Shown here piece after piece: positions 16,625 to 25,203 of a DNA stretch of 64,000 nucleotides. The position numbers and the translations under genes are program-made. A model generated the notes under the pieces. The model did not search any database. It saw nothing but the letters and a program-made list of their open reading frames with translations, and was not told where the DNA came from. The DNA comes from Frateuria_A sp049727805 (lineage in GTDB: Bacteria; Pseudomonadota; Gammaproteobacteria; Xanthomonadales; Rhodanobacteraceae). Positions within the stretch are counted from its first letter, which is position 1. Every line of letters starts with the position of its first letter. The stretch lies in contig NZ_JBCNYA010000011.1 in the NCBI RefSeq assembly GCF_049727805.1, positions 57,529 through 121,528 on the forward strand, read 5' to 3'.

Positions 16625-17884
16625 TTATCCCTTGCTCGCTTCTTGCGCTGCGGCCACGTCGCGCGATTGCCGCGCCACCACGCTGGTGGCGGTGACGTCG
16701 GCGGTGACGTTGCCCAGGGTGGCGAAGGCGTCAGGCAGCGTGTCGACCGCAAGCATCAGGCCCAGCGGCCCGACCGGCAGGCCCATCGACTGCGCCACCG
16801 GCAGGTTGGTCGCGATGAAGGTGACCGCGCCGGGCAGGCCTACCGAGCCCAGGCTGATCACCACCGCCAGCACCGCGCCGGCAATGAGCTGGGTGGCGGA
16901 GAGGTCCACCCCATAGGCCCAGGCGATGAACGCGGCCGAGGTCAGGTACTGCACCGGGCTGGTCAGGCGGCACAGCGTCACCGCCATCGGCAGCACTAGC
17001 GCGTTGACCTGCTTCGGGTAGCCCAGCCGCTGCTCGGCGCTTTCCAGCATCGCCGGCAGCGACGCGAGCGAGGATTGCGTGCTGATCGCCACCGCCTGCG
17101 GCGGCAGCAGCGCGGCGACGAAGCGGGTGAACTTCTCGCCGCCCCAGATCACGGCCACGCCGTACATCATCGCGGTGACCGCCAGGTACAGCAGGATCTC
17201 CGCCAGCACGTACACGCCCAGCGCGCTCAGCATGCTCAGGCCCGAGCGCGCGCAGACGCCCAGGATCAGCGCGAACACGCCCAGCGGCGCCACCCACAGC
17301 ACCCAGCGCACCACCACGATCATCGCGTCGGCGATCGCCTGGAAGAACTCCACCAGCATCGCGCGCCGTGCCGGCGCGATGCGCGTCAGCGCGAAGCCGA
17401 GGAACAGCGCGAACACCACCAGCGGCACCATGGCGCTCTGCGCGGCCGCCATGATGGCGTTGCTGGGAATCATCGCGATCAACGACGCCGACCAGCTCAC
17501 CGGACCGGCCTCCGCGGCGCCGCTCACCACGGCGTGGTCCAGCGCGCTGCGCAGCGCCGGGTTGTGCGGGAACAGCGAGAAAAGCGCGGGCGCGGCCGCG
17601 GCGGTGAACAGCGCCCCGAGCAGCAGCAACAGGATGAACACCACGATCGCGCGCCGCGCAATACGGCCCGAAGCGGCCGCGTCGCTGGCGGTGTTGACGC
17701 CGACGACTACCAGCGCCAGCACCAGCGGCACCACGGTCATCTGCAGCGCGTTCAGCCAGAGCTTGCCGACCGGTTGCACCACGTCCGCCACGTGCGCGGC
17801 GGCAAGCGGATTCCACGCTGCCAGGCCCAGGCCGAGGATGGCGCCGGCGGCCAGGCCGCCGAGCACGCGCGCGGTCGGGCTCAT
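16625..17884 (-). CDS. Dicarboxylate/amino-acid:cation symporter (DAACS family)
   Basis: 419 residues with about eight membrane segments and two re-entrant hairpins. The serine-rich first hairpin is clear (AISTQSSLASLPAML). The usual NMDGT signature of the GltPh/DctA group is replaced by VLPMAVTLCRLTSPVQY, which points to a divergent subgroup with a different substrate or coupling ion. Substrates in the family are Glu, Asp, dicarboxylates or neutral amino acids. The ATG at 17884 overlaps the stop of the L,D-transpeptidase gene (ATGA). Its position next to a D-amino-acid dehydrogenase and a murein-peptide gene set suggests import of D- or L-glutamate or alanine, which is inference. Confidence 0.88.
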   Translation of the reverse strand: MSPTARVLGGLAAGAILGLGLAAWNPLAAAHVADVVQPVGKLWLNALQMTVVPLVLALVVVGVNTASDAAASGRIARRAIVVFILLLLLGALFTAAAAPALFSLFPHNPALRSALDHAVVSGAAEAGPVSWSASLIAMIPSNAIMAAAQSAMVPLVVFALFLGFALTRIAPARRAMLVEFFQAIADAMIVVVRWVLWVAPLGVFALILGVCARSGLSMLSALGVYVLAEILLYLAVTAMMYGVAVIWGGEKFTRFVAALLPPQAVAISTQSSLASLPAMLESAEQRLGYPKQVNALVLPMAVTLCRLTSPVQYLTSAAFIAWAYGVDLSATQLIAGAVLAVVISLGSVGLPGAVTFIATNLPVAQSMGLPVGPLGLMLAVDTLPDAFATLGNVTADVTATSVVARQSRDVAAAQEASKG

Positions 17885-18645
17885 CGCGCGGCCTCGCTCA
17901 ACGCGGGCAAATGCCACTCGCCCTGCAGCTTCTCGTAGGCGGGTCGGGGCAGCAGCACGAACACCGGGTGCTCGTCCGGACGCAGCCACGCCAGCAGGCG
18001 GTGCATCAACGAGGGATCCATCGCGGTGCAGCCGGTGGTGGCGTCGACCGGCGACTTCCACAGGTGGGCGAAGATGCAGCTGCCGCCCTGGGCACGCTGC
18101 TGCGGGTTGTGCTCGATCACGAAGCCCTGCCGGTAGCGCTGGTCGCCGTTGACGTGGATGTCGCGGCGCATCGGCTCGGTGGAACCCTCGACCGCCTGCT
18201 CGCCCACCACCTTCGCATCGACGATGCGGTTGTATTGCGGCGAGCCGCTGACGTCGACGCAGTAGTCGGTGGCGCTCAACGCGCGATACGGCATCGCCGT
18301 GTCGGCCTTGGCCGCATAGCCGAACGCCTCGCCGATGTCGAACACGCCGGCCGGGCTGCGCAGGTCGCCCTCGCGCTTGACCGGGCCGTCGTGGCGCGGT
18401 GCGTTGAGCCCCAGCCCCCAGCCGGCGCCGGCCTTGCCGATGGTGACCGCGGCGGGCTGGCCGATCTCCTTCCAGCCGTCGGCGCTGCGCGCATAGGTGC
18501 GCAGGGTGCCGTGGTTGACGTTCCAGCCGGACGTGGTGACCACGACCATCTGGCGGGCATCGGACCAGGCGTTGGCTTCGCCGGCGAGGGCAGTGCCTGC
18601 ACCGGCAAGGAGCAGCATCAGGGACAGGAGCAGGCGAAGCGACAT
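17881..18645 (-). CDS. L,D-transpeptidase-like (YkuD) exported protein
   Basis: 254 residues. Signal peptide 1-21 (cleavage near ALAGE). The C-terminal half carries a YkuD active-site motif GSCIFAHLWKSPVDATTGC, with probable catalytic His194 and Cys206. It is of the YafK-like type, where the Cys motif is TxGC rather than SHGC. Such enzymes form or cleave mDAP-mDAP or lipoprotein-mDAP bonds in peptidoglycan, or act as amidases. The stop overlaps the symporter start. A REP pair separates it from the upstream regulator gene. Confidence 0.85.
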   Translation of the reverse strand: MSLRLLLSLMLLLAGAGTALAGEANAWSDARQMVVVTTSGWNVNHGTLRTYARSADGWKEIGQPAAVTIGKAGAGWGLGLNAPRHDGPVKREGDLRSPAGVFDIGEAFGYAAKADTAMPYRALSATDYCVDVSGSPQYNRIVDAKVVGEQAVEGSTEPMRRDIHVNGDQRYRQGFVIEHNPQQRAQGGSCIFAHLWKSPVDATTGCTAMDPSLMHRLLAWLRPDEHPVFVLLPRPAYEKLQGEWHLPALSEAAR

Positions 18646-18668
18646 CGGAACCTCACGCGAAGCGGTGC

Positions 18669-18737
18669 GTAGGGTGGGGGTCAGCCCACCGTGGTGGATC
18701 CGGCGGACCGGGCCTGGCGGGTTGAAGCCCGCCTACG
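18669..18737. repeat. REP inverted pair, copy A (degenerate)
   Basis: The left unit is GTAGGGTGGGGGTCAGCCC and the right unit GGCGGGTTGAAGCCCGCC followed by TACG. They are inverted relative to each other with a 25-base spacer. Same family as copies at 20728, 34476, 62011 and 63915. Confidence 0.85.
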
Positions 18738-18754
18738 GGGCGATCGGCGCGCAT

Positions 18755-19606
18755 TCACGGCTCCAGCATCAACTGGATGCGGTCGAGGTTGGCCAGCAGT
18801 TGCGCATGGCGGTCGTCATGGCTTTCGCACAGCAGCACGAACACGCAGTCGAGCAGGTGCTGCAGGGCCGACTGGTAGAGCAGCGGCTGGATGTACGGCC
18901 GCTCGTCGTGCGCGCTGACCAGCAACTGGATGTCCGCCAGCGCGCGCATCGGGTTGGCGGTGTGCCGGGTGACGCTGATCACCTTGCCGCGCCGCTCGCG
19001 GAAGTAGCGCGCGATCTTGCACAGCGCCGGATGGTTGCCGTGCTCGGAGAACACCACCAGCACGTCGCCGGCACCCGCGGCCGAGACGTTGGCGGTCATC
19101 CGCGCGGTGTCGAAGTTGTGCACGGTGAGGATGCCCAAGAGCGACAACCGCAGCGCGAAGTTGCGCGCGTAGATGTCGTCCTCGCCCAGGCCGATGATGA
19201 ACACCTTGCCCGCGCGCCCCGCCTGCTCGATGGCCGCGGCGATGGCGTGGATCACTTCCGGCGGGTTGATCAGCCGGGTAGCCTCCTCCGCCTCGGACTT
19301 GCGCCGCCACAGCGCGCCGGGGCCTTCCTCCTCACCCTCGCCGGCGTGCGCCAGCGCCGGCGCGTCGCCGTTGTCGGCGCGCGCGATCGCCTCGCTGACG
19401 GAGTACTTGAGGTCCGGATAGCCCTTGAAGCCCAGCTTCTGGGTGAACTTGACCACGCTGGACTGGCTGATCCCCAGCGCGTTGGCCAGTTGCTGCGAGG
19501 AGTAGTCGCGCAGCAGGTGCGCGTTTTCCAGGATGAAGTCGGCCACGCGCCGCTCGACCGCGGACATCTGGTCGCGTTCCGAGCGGATTTTGACCAGCGG
19601 CGACAT
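18755..19606 (-). CDS. MurR/RpiR-family transcription regulator with SIS domain
   Basis: 283 residues. Residues 1-75 form the RpiR-type HTH (MSAVERRVADFIL ... ANALGISQSSVVKFTQKLGFKGYPDLK). Residues 120-265 form a sugar-isomerase (SIS) fold (KVFIIGLGEDDIYARNFALRL, DVLVVFSEHGNHPAL). SIS domains in this family usually sense phosphosugars; MurR of E. coli senses MurNAc-6-phosphate. Here the regulator is joined to a dipeptide epimerase (TGATG overlap with its stop), so a murein-derived ligand is a reasonable guess. It would presumably control the surrounding genes. Confidence 0.9.
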   Translation of the reverse strand: MSPLVKIRSERDQMSAVERRVADFILENAHLLRDYSSQQLANALGISQSSVVKFTQKLGFKGYPDLKYSVSEAIARADNGDAPALAHAGEGEEEGPGALWRRKSEAEEATRLINPPEVIHAIAAAIEQAGRAGKVFIIGLGEDDIYARNFALRLSLLGILTVHNFDTARMTANVSAAGAGDVLVVFSEHGNHPALCKIARYFRERRGKVISVTRHTANPMRALADIQLLVSAHDERPYIQPLLYQSALQHLLDCVFVLLCESHDDRHAQLLANLDRIQLMLEP

Positions 19607-20703
19607 CAGTCGTCGATCCTCTCCAGGCCCCTGATCTCGCGGATGCCGAGGCCCGGGGCGTCGGTCACGGAGATTTCCGATTCGTTGAAGATTACCCCAC
19701 CGTCGACCGGGTTGAACTGGGCCAGCGACGGGCCGTCCAGGTCGATCTTGCTGATCGCCTCGGCGCGCGCCACCGCCACGTGCACCGCGGCCGCCACGCT
19801 GATCGAGGACTCCAGCATGCAGCCGATCATGCAGTCGATGCCGTGCAGTTGCGCGATGTCGGCGATCTTGATCGCGTTGGAGATGCCGCCGGTCTTCATC
19901 AGCTTGATGTTGATGATGTCGGCCGCGCGCATGCGGATCAGCTCGATCACCTCCATCGGACCGAACACGCTCTCGTCGGCCATCACCGGCGTGTGCACGC
20001 GCTCGGTGACGTAGCGCATGCCTTCCAGGTCGCGCGCCTTGACCGGTTGCTCGACCAGCTCCAGCTTGATGCCGGCCTCTTCCAGCGTCTGCAGCGCGTA
20101 GACCGCCTGCTTGGCGGTCCAGCCCTGGTTGGCGTCCAGGCGCAGCAGCGCACGCCCTTCGACCGCCGCGTAGATCGCCTTCACGCGCTCGATGTCGACG
20201 CCGATGTCCTTGCCGACCTTGATCTTGAGCGACTCGAAGCCGCGCTCCACAGCGGCCACCGAGTCGGCCACCATCTTGTCGATGTAGTCCACGCTGATGG
20301 TGATGTCCGTGGTGATCACCGGGTCACCGCCACCCAGAAGCTTGTACAGCGGCGCGCCGTAGAGCTGGCCCCACAGGTCGTAGATGGCGATCTCCACCGC
20401 CGCCTTGGCGCTGGAGTTCTTCTCCATCGAGCCCTGCACCAGATGGGTCAGGCGGTTGAGGTTGGCGATCTCCTGGCCGATCAGCCGGGGCGAAATGTAG
20501 TGGCGGATCGCATCGACGATCGAGCCGTGCGTGTCGCCGGTGATCACCGCGGTGGCCGGCGCCTCGCCGTAGCCGACCTGGCCGGTGTCGGTATGCACCA
20601 TCACCACGATGTCCTCGACCTGGTTGACGGTGCGCAACGCGGTCTTGAAGGGTGTCTTCAGGGGCACCCTCAGCATGCCGAACTGGATGTCTGTGATCTT
20701 CAT
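19606..20703 (-). CDS. L-Ala-D/L-Glu (dipeptide) epimerase
   Basis: 365 residues, enolase superfamily, muconate lactonising subgroup. The two acid/base lysines and metal ligands are all present at the expected spacing: Lys160 and Lys162 (SLKIKVG), Asp190 (LRLDANQGW), Glu218 (VEQPV), Asp243 (MADES), and Lys267/Lys270 (NIKLMKTGG), with the DLDGP segment near the C-terminus. This pattern matches bacterial L-Ala-D/L-Glu epimerases such as YkfB and YcjG, which recycle murein peptides. It lies between an NlpC/P60 endopeptidase gene and the MurR/RpiR regulator on the same strand, the same partnership as ykfB-ykfC in Bacillus. Confidence 0.9.
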   Translation of the reverse strand: MKITDIQFGMLRVPLKTPFKTALRTVNQVEDIVVMVHTDTGQVGYGEAPATAVITGDTHGSIVDAIRHYISPRLIGQEIANLNRLTHLVQGSMEKNSSAKAAVEIAIYDLWGQLYGAPLYKLLGGGDPVITTDITISVDYIDKMVADSVAAVERGFESLKIKVGKDIGVDIERVKAIYAAVEGRALLRLDANQGWTAKQAVYALQTLEEAGIKLELVEQPVKARDLEGMRYVTERVHTPVMADESVFGPMEVIELIRMRAADIINIKLMKTGGISNAIKIADIAQLHGIDCMIGCMLESSISVAAAVHVAVARAEAISKIDLDGPSLAQFNPVDGGVIFNESEISVTDAPGLGIREIRGLERIDD

Positions 20704-20727
20704 GGGTTGCTTGTTCTTCTGTGGTCC

Positions 20728-20793
20728 GTAGGGTGGGCTTCAGCCCACCGGCCCTGTCGCGGGAACGTCTGGTGGGCTGAAGCCCACCCTACG
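20728..20793. repeat. REP inverted pair, copy B
   Basis: GTAGGGTGGGCTTCAGCCC (left unit, continuing with ACC) faces GGTGGGCTGAAGCCCACC plus CTACGG (right unit) across a 21-base spacer. Each unit is itself an imperfect palindrome. Confidence 0.92.
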
Positions 20794-20799
20794 GGTCGC

Positions 20800-22200
20800 T
20801 CATGGCCGCATGCGCACGTTGCTGGTCATGTGGTCGATGAACGTGGAGTCCTTGCCGGCGAGCATCGGCAGCAGCGGCGTCACCGAGACCGCATTGAGCT
20901 TGACGTGCCTGATCGAGCCGTCGGCGGTGCGGTAGCTCATGCCCAGCACGTCGTGGATCACCCACGGCTGGCCCTTCCACTGGCCCAGCGACAGCATGAC
21001 GTGGCCCGGGATGTAGACCAGGTCGCCGAGCTCGAGCGCGTGCGCCGCCTGCAGGCGCTCCTCGTGCGAACTCGACTTGGTGAACGTGCGCTTGGCGAAG
21101 GCCGGGCTCACGCCCTGGCTGGAGGTGTTGCGCGGCATCTGCACGCCCATCGAGCGGTAGACGTCCGAGACGAAGCCGGAGCAGTCGCGCCCGTCGTAGG
21201 CGTGGCCCCAGCCGTAGCGCTCGCCGAGGAACTTGAACGCCTGGGTGATCAGGTTGCGCGGGGTCAGCGGCAGGTAGTCGGGCGCGGTGTCGGCGTTCTT
21301 CTGGATCAGCGCCGGGCTGAAGGCGAGCGAGCCGTCGGCCTTGCGCACCGGCAGTTCGACCACGTGCGCGGCGTAGGGCGTCTGGCCGTTGACCGCCTGG
21401 TCTGCGGCCAAGTCGGTGAGCACCGGCACGCGCGTGCCCATGTCCAGTTCCATCTGCGACACGGCCGGCGCCTCGCGCGTGTAGACCGTATAGACCTTGG
21501 CGCCCGTGACGATGCGGTACGGCGTCTTGTCGGCGTAGCCGAGCACGGCGTCCCTGCTGCCTTCGGCGATGTTGCTCGCCTCGGTCCAGGCGGCGTAGCG
21601 CGGGCTCACCACGAACAGCCAGCGCCCATCGCGGCTGGCATGCGCGATCACCACCGGCGTACCGGGGAACTCGGCGGTTTCCTGGAAGCGGTCGATGTCG
21701 GTGTCGCCCGGACGGCTGAACACGCGCAACGTGGTGGGGAAGGTGCGCAACGCGGCGCGGCGCACCACCATGCCGTAACGCGTTTTCTGGCTGGCCGGGA
21801 TCGTGTCGAGCGCGCGAGCTGCGACGATGCCCTCGAGCGTCGCCTGCGGCACCGGCTTGCCGTCCACGTCATAGAGCGGCTTGGTCGGCGCGTCGGCCAG
21901 GTCTTCGATCCAGCCGCGCACCTGCGCGGCGCCCAGCGTCGCGGGCAGCTTGCGCAGGTCGTGCATGGACTTGTCCTGCGCGAACAGTGCGGCGTTCTGC
22001 GCCTCGATCTGCCGGCGGCTCATGATCTCCCGGTCCGGCTGCGACTGCAGGCCGATCCAGAACTGAGGCGTCAGCTGCGCATCGCCGACGCCGAGTACGC
22101 CGGAGGGCGGCACCGGCAGCGTCGAGACCTGGTCGCGCGCTTGCACCGGTGATGCTGCCAGCAGCAGTGCCAGCAATGCGGAAGAAAGCAGGATTCGCAT
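20800..22200 (-). CDS. NlpC/P60 endopeptidase with N-terminal SH3-like region, YkfC-type
   Basis: 466 residues. Signal peptide 1-21 (ASPVQA). Residues 140-300 look like the SH3b-type domains found ahead of NlpC/P60 in dipeptidyl-peptidase VI enzymes. Residues 310-440 are the papain-like catalytic domain with Cys340 (DGRDCSGFVSDVYRS), His400 (PGHVMLSL) and His416 (VIHDVLG). Enzymes of this layout cleave gamma-D-Glu to meso-DAP bonds in peptides with a free N-terminal L-Ala. The ATG at 22200 was chosen because AGGA lies eight bases upstream; an ATG at 22215 would start against the stop of the previous gene. It follows the DUF819 permease by 17 bases and is separated from the epimerase by a REP pair. 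Confidence 0.9.
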   Translation of the reverse strand: MRILLSSALLALLLAASPVQARDQVSTLPVPPSGVLGVGDAQLTPQFWIGLQSQPDREIMSRRQIEAQNAALFAQDKSMHDLRKLPATLGAAQVRGWIEDLADAPTKPLYDVDGKPVPQATLEGIVAARALDTIPASQKTRYGMVVRRAALRTFPTTLRVFSRPGDTDIDRFQETAEFPGTPVVIAHASRDGRWLFVVSPRYAAWTEASNIAEGSRDAVLGYADKTPYRIVTGAKVYTVYTREAPAVSQMELDMGTRVPVLTDLAADQAVNGQTPYAAHVVELPVRKADGSLAFSPALIQKNADTAPDYLPLTPRNLITQAFKFLGERYGWGHAYDGRDCSGFVSDVYRSMGVQMPRNTSSQGVSPAFAKRTFTKSSSHEERLQAAHALELGDLVYIPGHVMLSLGQWKGQPWVIHDVLGMSYRTADGSIRHVKLNAVSVTPLLPMLAGKDSTFIDHMTSNVRMRP

Positions 22201-22217
22201 GTTCGTGGTCCTCATGG

Positions 22218-23369
22218 CTAGGGCCCGGCCAGCGCAGACATGACCGAGGCCACCAGCAGGCCGAAGCCGGTACCCAATATGTAGCCCAGCAGCGCGAGCA
22301 GGATGCCGACCGGCACCAGCGCGCGCGAATAGCTCGCCGCCAGGATCGGCGTGGCCGCCACGCCGCCGATGTGCGCCAGCGAGGAGATCCCGCACAGGTA
22401 CAGGTCGAAGCGGAACAGCTTGGCGAAGCCGGTCAGCAGCACCGCATGCAGTGCGATGATGGTGACGCCGCAGAGCAGGTAGAGCGGCGCCGCGGCGATG
22501 CCGTGGAAGTTGCTCTGCGAGGCCAGCACCGCCACCACGCCGAGCAGCAGCGCGCTGGAAATGGTACTCGCACCGGGAAAGCGCGCCAGCGGCGTATGCG
22601 CCACCACCAGGCCCGCGCCAGTGGCGAGCAGGATGGTCCAGGTGGTGGCGCTGACCATGGTCGAGGTCGGCAGGTAGCGCGCCACCCAAGCCGCCAGCGC
22701 GGCCGCCAGCAGCGCGAACCCCAGCCACAGCAGCACGCTGTCGTTGGTGGCCGGGCCGGTGCTCTTTGTCTCGGCCACCTTGAGGTCGCCGCTGGAGGTC
22801 GCGCGCGTCCAGCGGTTGAACGCCGGCGCCAGCCGCGCGACCGAGAACAGCACCACCACCCACATCGAATAGCAGATCGCATCGGTGAGCAGGCTCATCG
22901 CCAGGTGCTGGTCGGACATGCCGATGCCCTGCTTCACCGCGATCATGTTGGCCGTGCCGCCCACCCAACTGCCCGAGAGCGCCGCCAGCGGATGCCAGTC
23001 GTCGCCCGGCAGCCAGCGGTGGTAGATCAGGAAGGTGGCGATGAAGGCGATGAACAGGCTCACCGTGGTGCAGGCGAACACGCCGAGCACGCGCGGCCCC
23101 AGCGCGAAGATCGCGCGCAGGTCGCAATTGATCATCAGCAGGAACAGCAGCGCCGGCACCATGTGCGCGATCAGCACCGACTGCGCGCTCTTGATCTCGT
23201 CGGTGAGCTGCCACAGCCCGGAGACGGACAGCGCCGTCACCATCAGGTAGATCAGCACGATCGGCGGCAGCACGTTGAACACGCGCCAGCCGAAGCGCCG
23301 CTCCATCGCCGGGAACACGCCGGCCGCCAGCAGCATCACGGCCAGGTACGGCCATACCGTGTGGATCAC
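22218..23369 (-). CDS. DUF819-family membrane protein, probable permease
   Basis: 383 residues with about ten to eleven hydrophobic helices. Conserved DUF819 stretches are visible: SGSWVGGTANMIAVKQGIGMSD, AICYSMWVVVLF, and SSLAHIGGVAATPILAASYSRALVPVGILLALLGYILGT-like C-terminal helices. Function is not established. The GTG start at 23369 follows GAGGGGAGCGAA, an excellent ribosome site. It is the first gene of the minus-strand set and sits 17 bases before the NlpC/P60 gene, so transport of murein di- or tripeptides across the inner membrane is a testable inference. The divergent gene is a transglutaminase-fold protein. Confidence 0.85.
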   Translation of the reverse strand: MIHTVWPYLAVMLLAAGVFPAMERRFGWRVFNVLPPIVLIYLMVTALSVSGLWQLTDEIKSAQSVLIAHMVPALLFLLMINCDLRAIFALGPRVLGVFACTTVSLFIAFIATFLIYHRWLPGDDWHPLAALSGSWVGGTANMIAVKQGIGMSDQHLAMSLLTDAICYSMWVVVLFSVARLAPAFNRWTRATSSGDLKVAETKSTGPATNDSVLLWLGFALLAAALAAWVARYLPTSTMVSATTWTILLATGAGLVVAHTPLARFPGASTISSALLLGVVAVLASQSNFHGIAAAPLYLLCGVTIIALHAVLLTGFAKLFRFDLYLCGISSLAHIGGVAATPILAASYSRALVPVGILLALLGYILGTGFGLLVASVMSALAGP

Positions 23370-23567
23370 TTCGCTCCCCTCGATGGGCGCCGCACCGGGC
23401 CACCTCTACTCATGCTTCATCCCCCGCGACGCCCCTGCCCATGATGATCCTGCCGGCAAGGGCCCGGAAGGCATGCGCCGCGGCGGGAAAAACGCCCCCG
23501 GATATACGCAGTTCCTTCACCATCGGGAATAGGTCATTCCTCATAGTTTGAACTGAAGCATAAATTA

Positions 23568-23596
23568 TTGACCGCCTTTTGCAAGCGTGTTACACA
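23568..23596 (+). promoter_or_regulatory. Candidate promoter for the plus-strand set
   Basis: TTGACC and TACACA are spaced by 17 bases inside the only clearly AT-rich patch of the 23370-23631 intergenic region. This is the divergent control region of the two gene sets. The -10 box is poor, so this is tentative. If correct, transcription would begin near 23603 and supports the ATG at 23632 for the next gene. Confidence 0.4.
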
Positions 23597-23631
23597 AGGC
23601 CTTGATGCCAACTGGCGGGGGCGGTCGCGAC

Positions 23632-25140
23632 ATGACGAGGGTGCCAGGCAAGCAACGCAAACACGACGCTGCGCGGCGCACGCTCGCGGGCGCCGTGCTG
23701 GCCGCCCTGCTCGGCTGCGCGACGCCGACGCTGGCGAGCCTGCCGCCGCCGGGGCCGCCGGCGATCGTGGCGCAGATCGACCACGGGCACTTCGATGCCG
23801 CCCGCGCCGCCATCGCGCAGGCGCTGGCCCAGCCCGGCCTCACGCCGGAGGCGCGCGAGGCGCTCGAGTTCCAGCGCGAGCGCATGCATCGCATCCTGCT
23901 CGACTTCAAGCTCACCGCGGATGACGCGAAGGCGCGCATCCGCAAGCAGATCCCCGACCTCACCGACGCCGAGTTCGCGCGCTGGGACGATGCGGGGCTG
24001 ATCGAGCACATGGTGATCGACGGCCGCACGCTCTATTTCAACCGCGCGCCGTCCAACCTGTTCCTGCTCAGCGCCGAAGCGCGTGACCGCCGTGGCGCGC
24101 CGCCGACGTCGCCTCCCAACGGACCGAACGAAACCCTCAACGACCACCACCGCGCCGCTTTCCGCGAAGCGCTCCAAAGCGGCAAGACCGGCGTGCTGCC
24201 GATGCGGGTGCGCGTGACCCAGACCCTCACGGTCGACCCCGACGCGGTGCCGGCGGGCGAAACGCTCAAGGCCTGGATTCCCTACCCGCGCGCCATCCCC
24301 GGTCAGCAGGACGACATCGAGCTGGTCGCGAGCCAGCCGGCCGGCGCACGCGTCGCTCCGGCCGACACGCTCCAGCGCACGGCCTACATGGAGGCGCCAG
24401 CGAAAGCCGGCCAGCCGACGGTGTTCAAGCTCACCTACGAGCTCACCCTGCGCGCGCAATACCACCCGATCGATCCGGCCAAGGTGGTCCCGGCGACCAT
24501 CACGCCGGAGCTCAAGCCCTTCGTCGAACCGCGCCCGCCGCACATCGTGTTCACCGACGACATGCGCGCGTTCTCGCGCAAGGTGGTGGGCAACGAGAAG
24601 AATCCGTACCGCATCGCGCAGAAGCTGTTTGCCGCCGTGGACAGGATCCCGTGGGCCGGCGCGCGCGAGTACTCCACGATCACCAACATCGGCGACTACA
24701 CCCTGCACGCCGGCCACGGCGATTGCGGCGAGCAGACCCTGCTGCTGCTCACGCTGCTGCGCATGAACGGCATCCCGGCGCGCTGGCAGTCCGGCTGGAT
24801 GTTCTCCGACGGCACGTACGACAACATCCACGATTGGGGCCAGGTCTACTTCGCGCCCTACGGCTGGGTCCCGGTCGACGTCACCTTCGGCCAGCTTGAG
24901 CCCAAGCCGGGCGACGATCCGCGCCTGCGCTGGTTCTACCTGGGCGGCCTGGACGCCTACCGCATCGCCTTCAACGACGACTACAGCCGCCCGTTCGTGC
25001 CCGCCAAGCAGTTTCCGCGCTCGGAAACGGTGGATTCGCAACGCGGCGAGGTCGAGTGGCGCGGCGGCAATCTCTATTTCGACAAGTGGGATTACCACTT
25101 CGACTGGCAGTTCCTGCACGGACGCGACAACAAGAAGTAA
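23632..25140 (+). CDS. Exported transglutaminase-fold protein
   Basis: 502 residues from ATG 23632; longer starts at 23587 or 23605 would overlap the candidate promoter. The N-terminus is a signal sequence that ends either in a lipobox (AALLGC) or at a signal-peptidase I site (PTLA), so it may be a lipoprotein. The C-terminal third is a papain-like transglutaminase core with Cys365 (GHGDCGEQTLLLLTLLRMNG), His (DNIHDWGQVYF) and Asp (GWVPVDVTFGQ). In bacteria this fold usually acts as a protease or amidase. It lies 63 bases upstream of the TonB-dependent receptor gene and is probably co-transcribed with it, so it may prepare peptides for uptake. Confidence 0.85.
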   Translation: MTRVPGKQRKHDAARRTLAGAVLAALLGCATPTLASLPPPGPPAIVAQIDHGHFDAARAAIAQALAQPGLTPEAREALEFQRERMHRILLDFKLTADDAKARIRKQIPDLTDAEFARWDDAGLIEHMVIDGRTLYFNRAPSNLFLLSAEARDRRGAPPTSPPNGPNETLNDHHRAAFREALQSGKTGVLPMRVRVTQTLTVDPDAVPAGETLKAWIPYPRAIPGQQDDIELVASQPAGARVAPADTLQRTAYMEAPAKAGQPTVFKLTYELTLRAQYHPIDPAKVVPATITPELKPFVEPRPPHIVFTDDMRAFSRKVVGNEKNPYRIAQKLFAAVDRIPWAGAREYSTITNIGDYTLHAGHGDCGEQTLLLLTLLRMNGIPARWQSGWMFSDGTYDNIHDWGQVYFAPYGWVPVDVTFGQLEPKPGDDPRLRWFYLGGLDAYRIAFNDDYSRPFVPAKQFPRSETVDSQRGEVEWRGGNLYFDKWDYHFDWQFLHGRDNKK

Positions 25141-25203
25141 CCAACAACACAAGCAACCAACGTTTCAACTGACATCGACCCGGCGTCGAGGGGAGTAGGG
25201 GAA

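Noticed and set aside
20728..20793. REP pairs interpreted as rho-independent terminators
   Set aside because: No T-run follows either arm, and identical units recur in unrelated intergenic positions.
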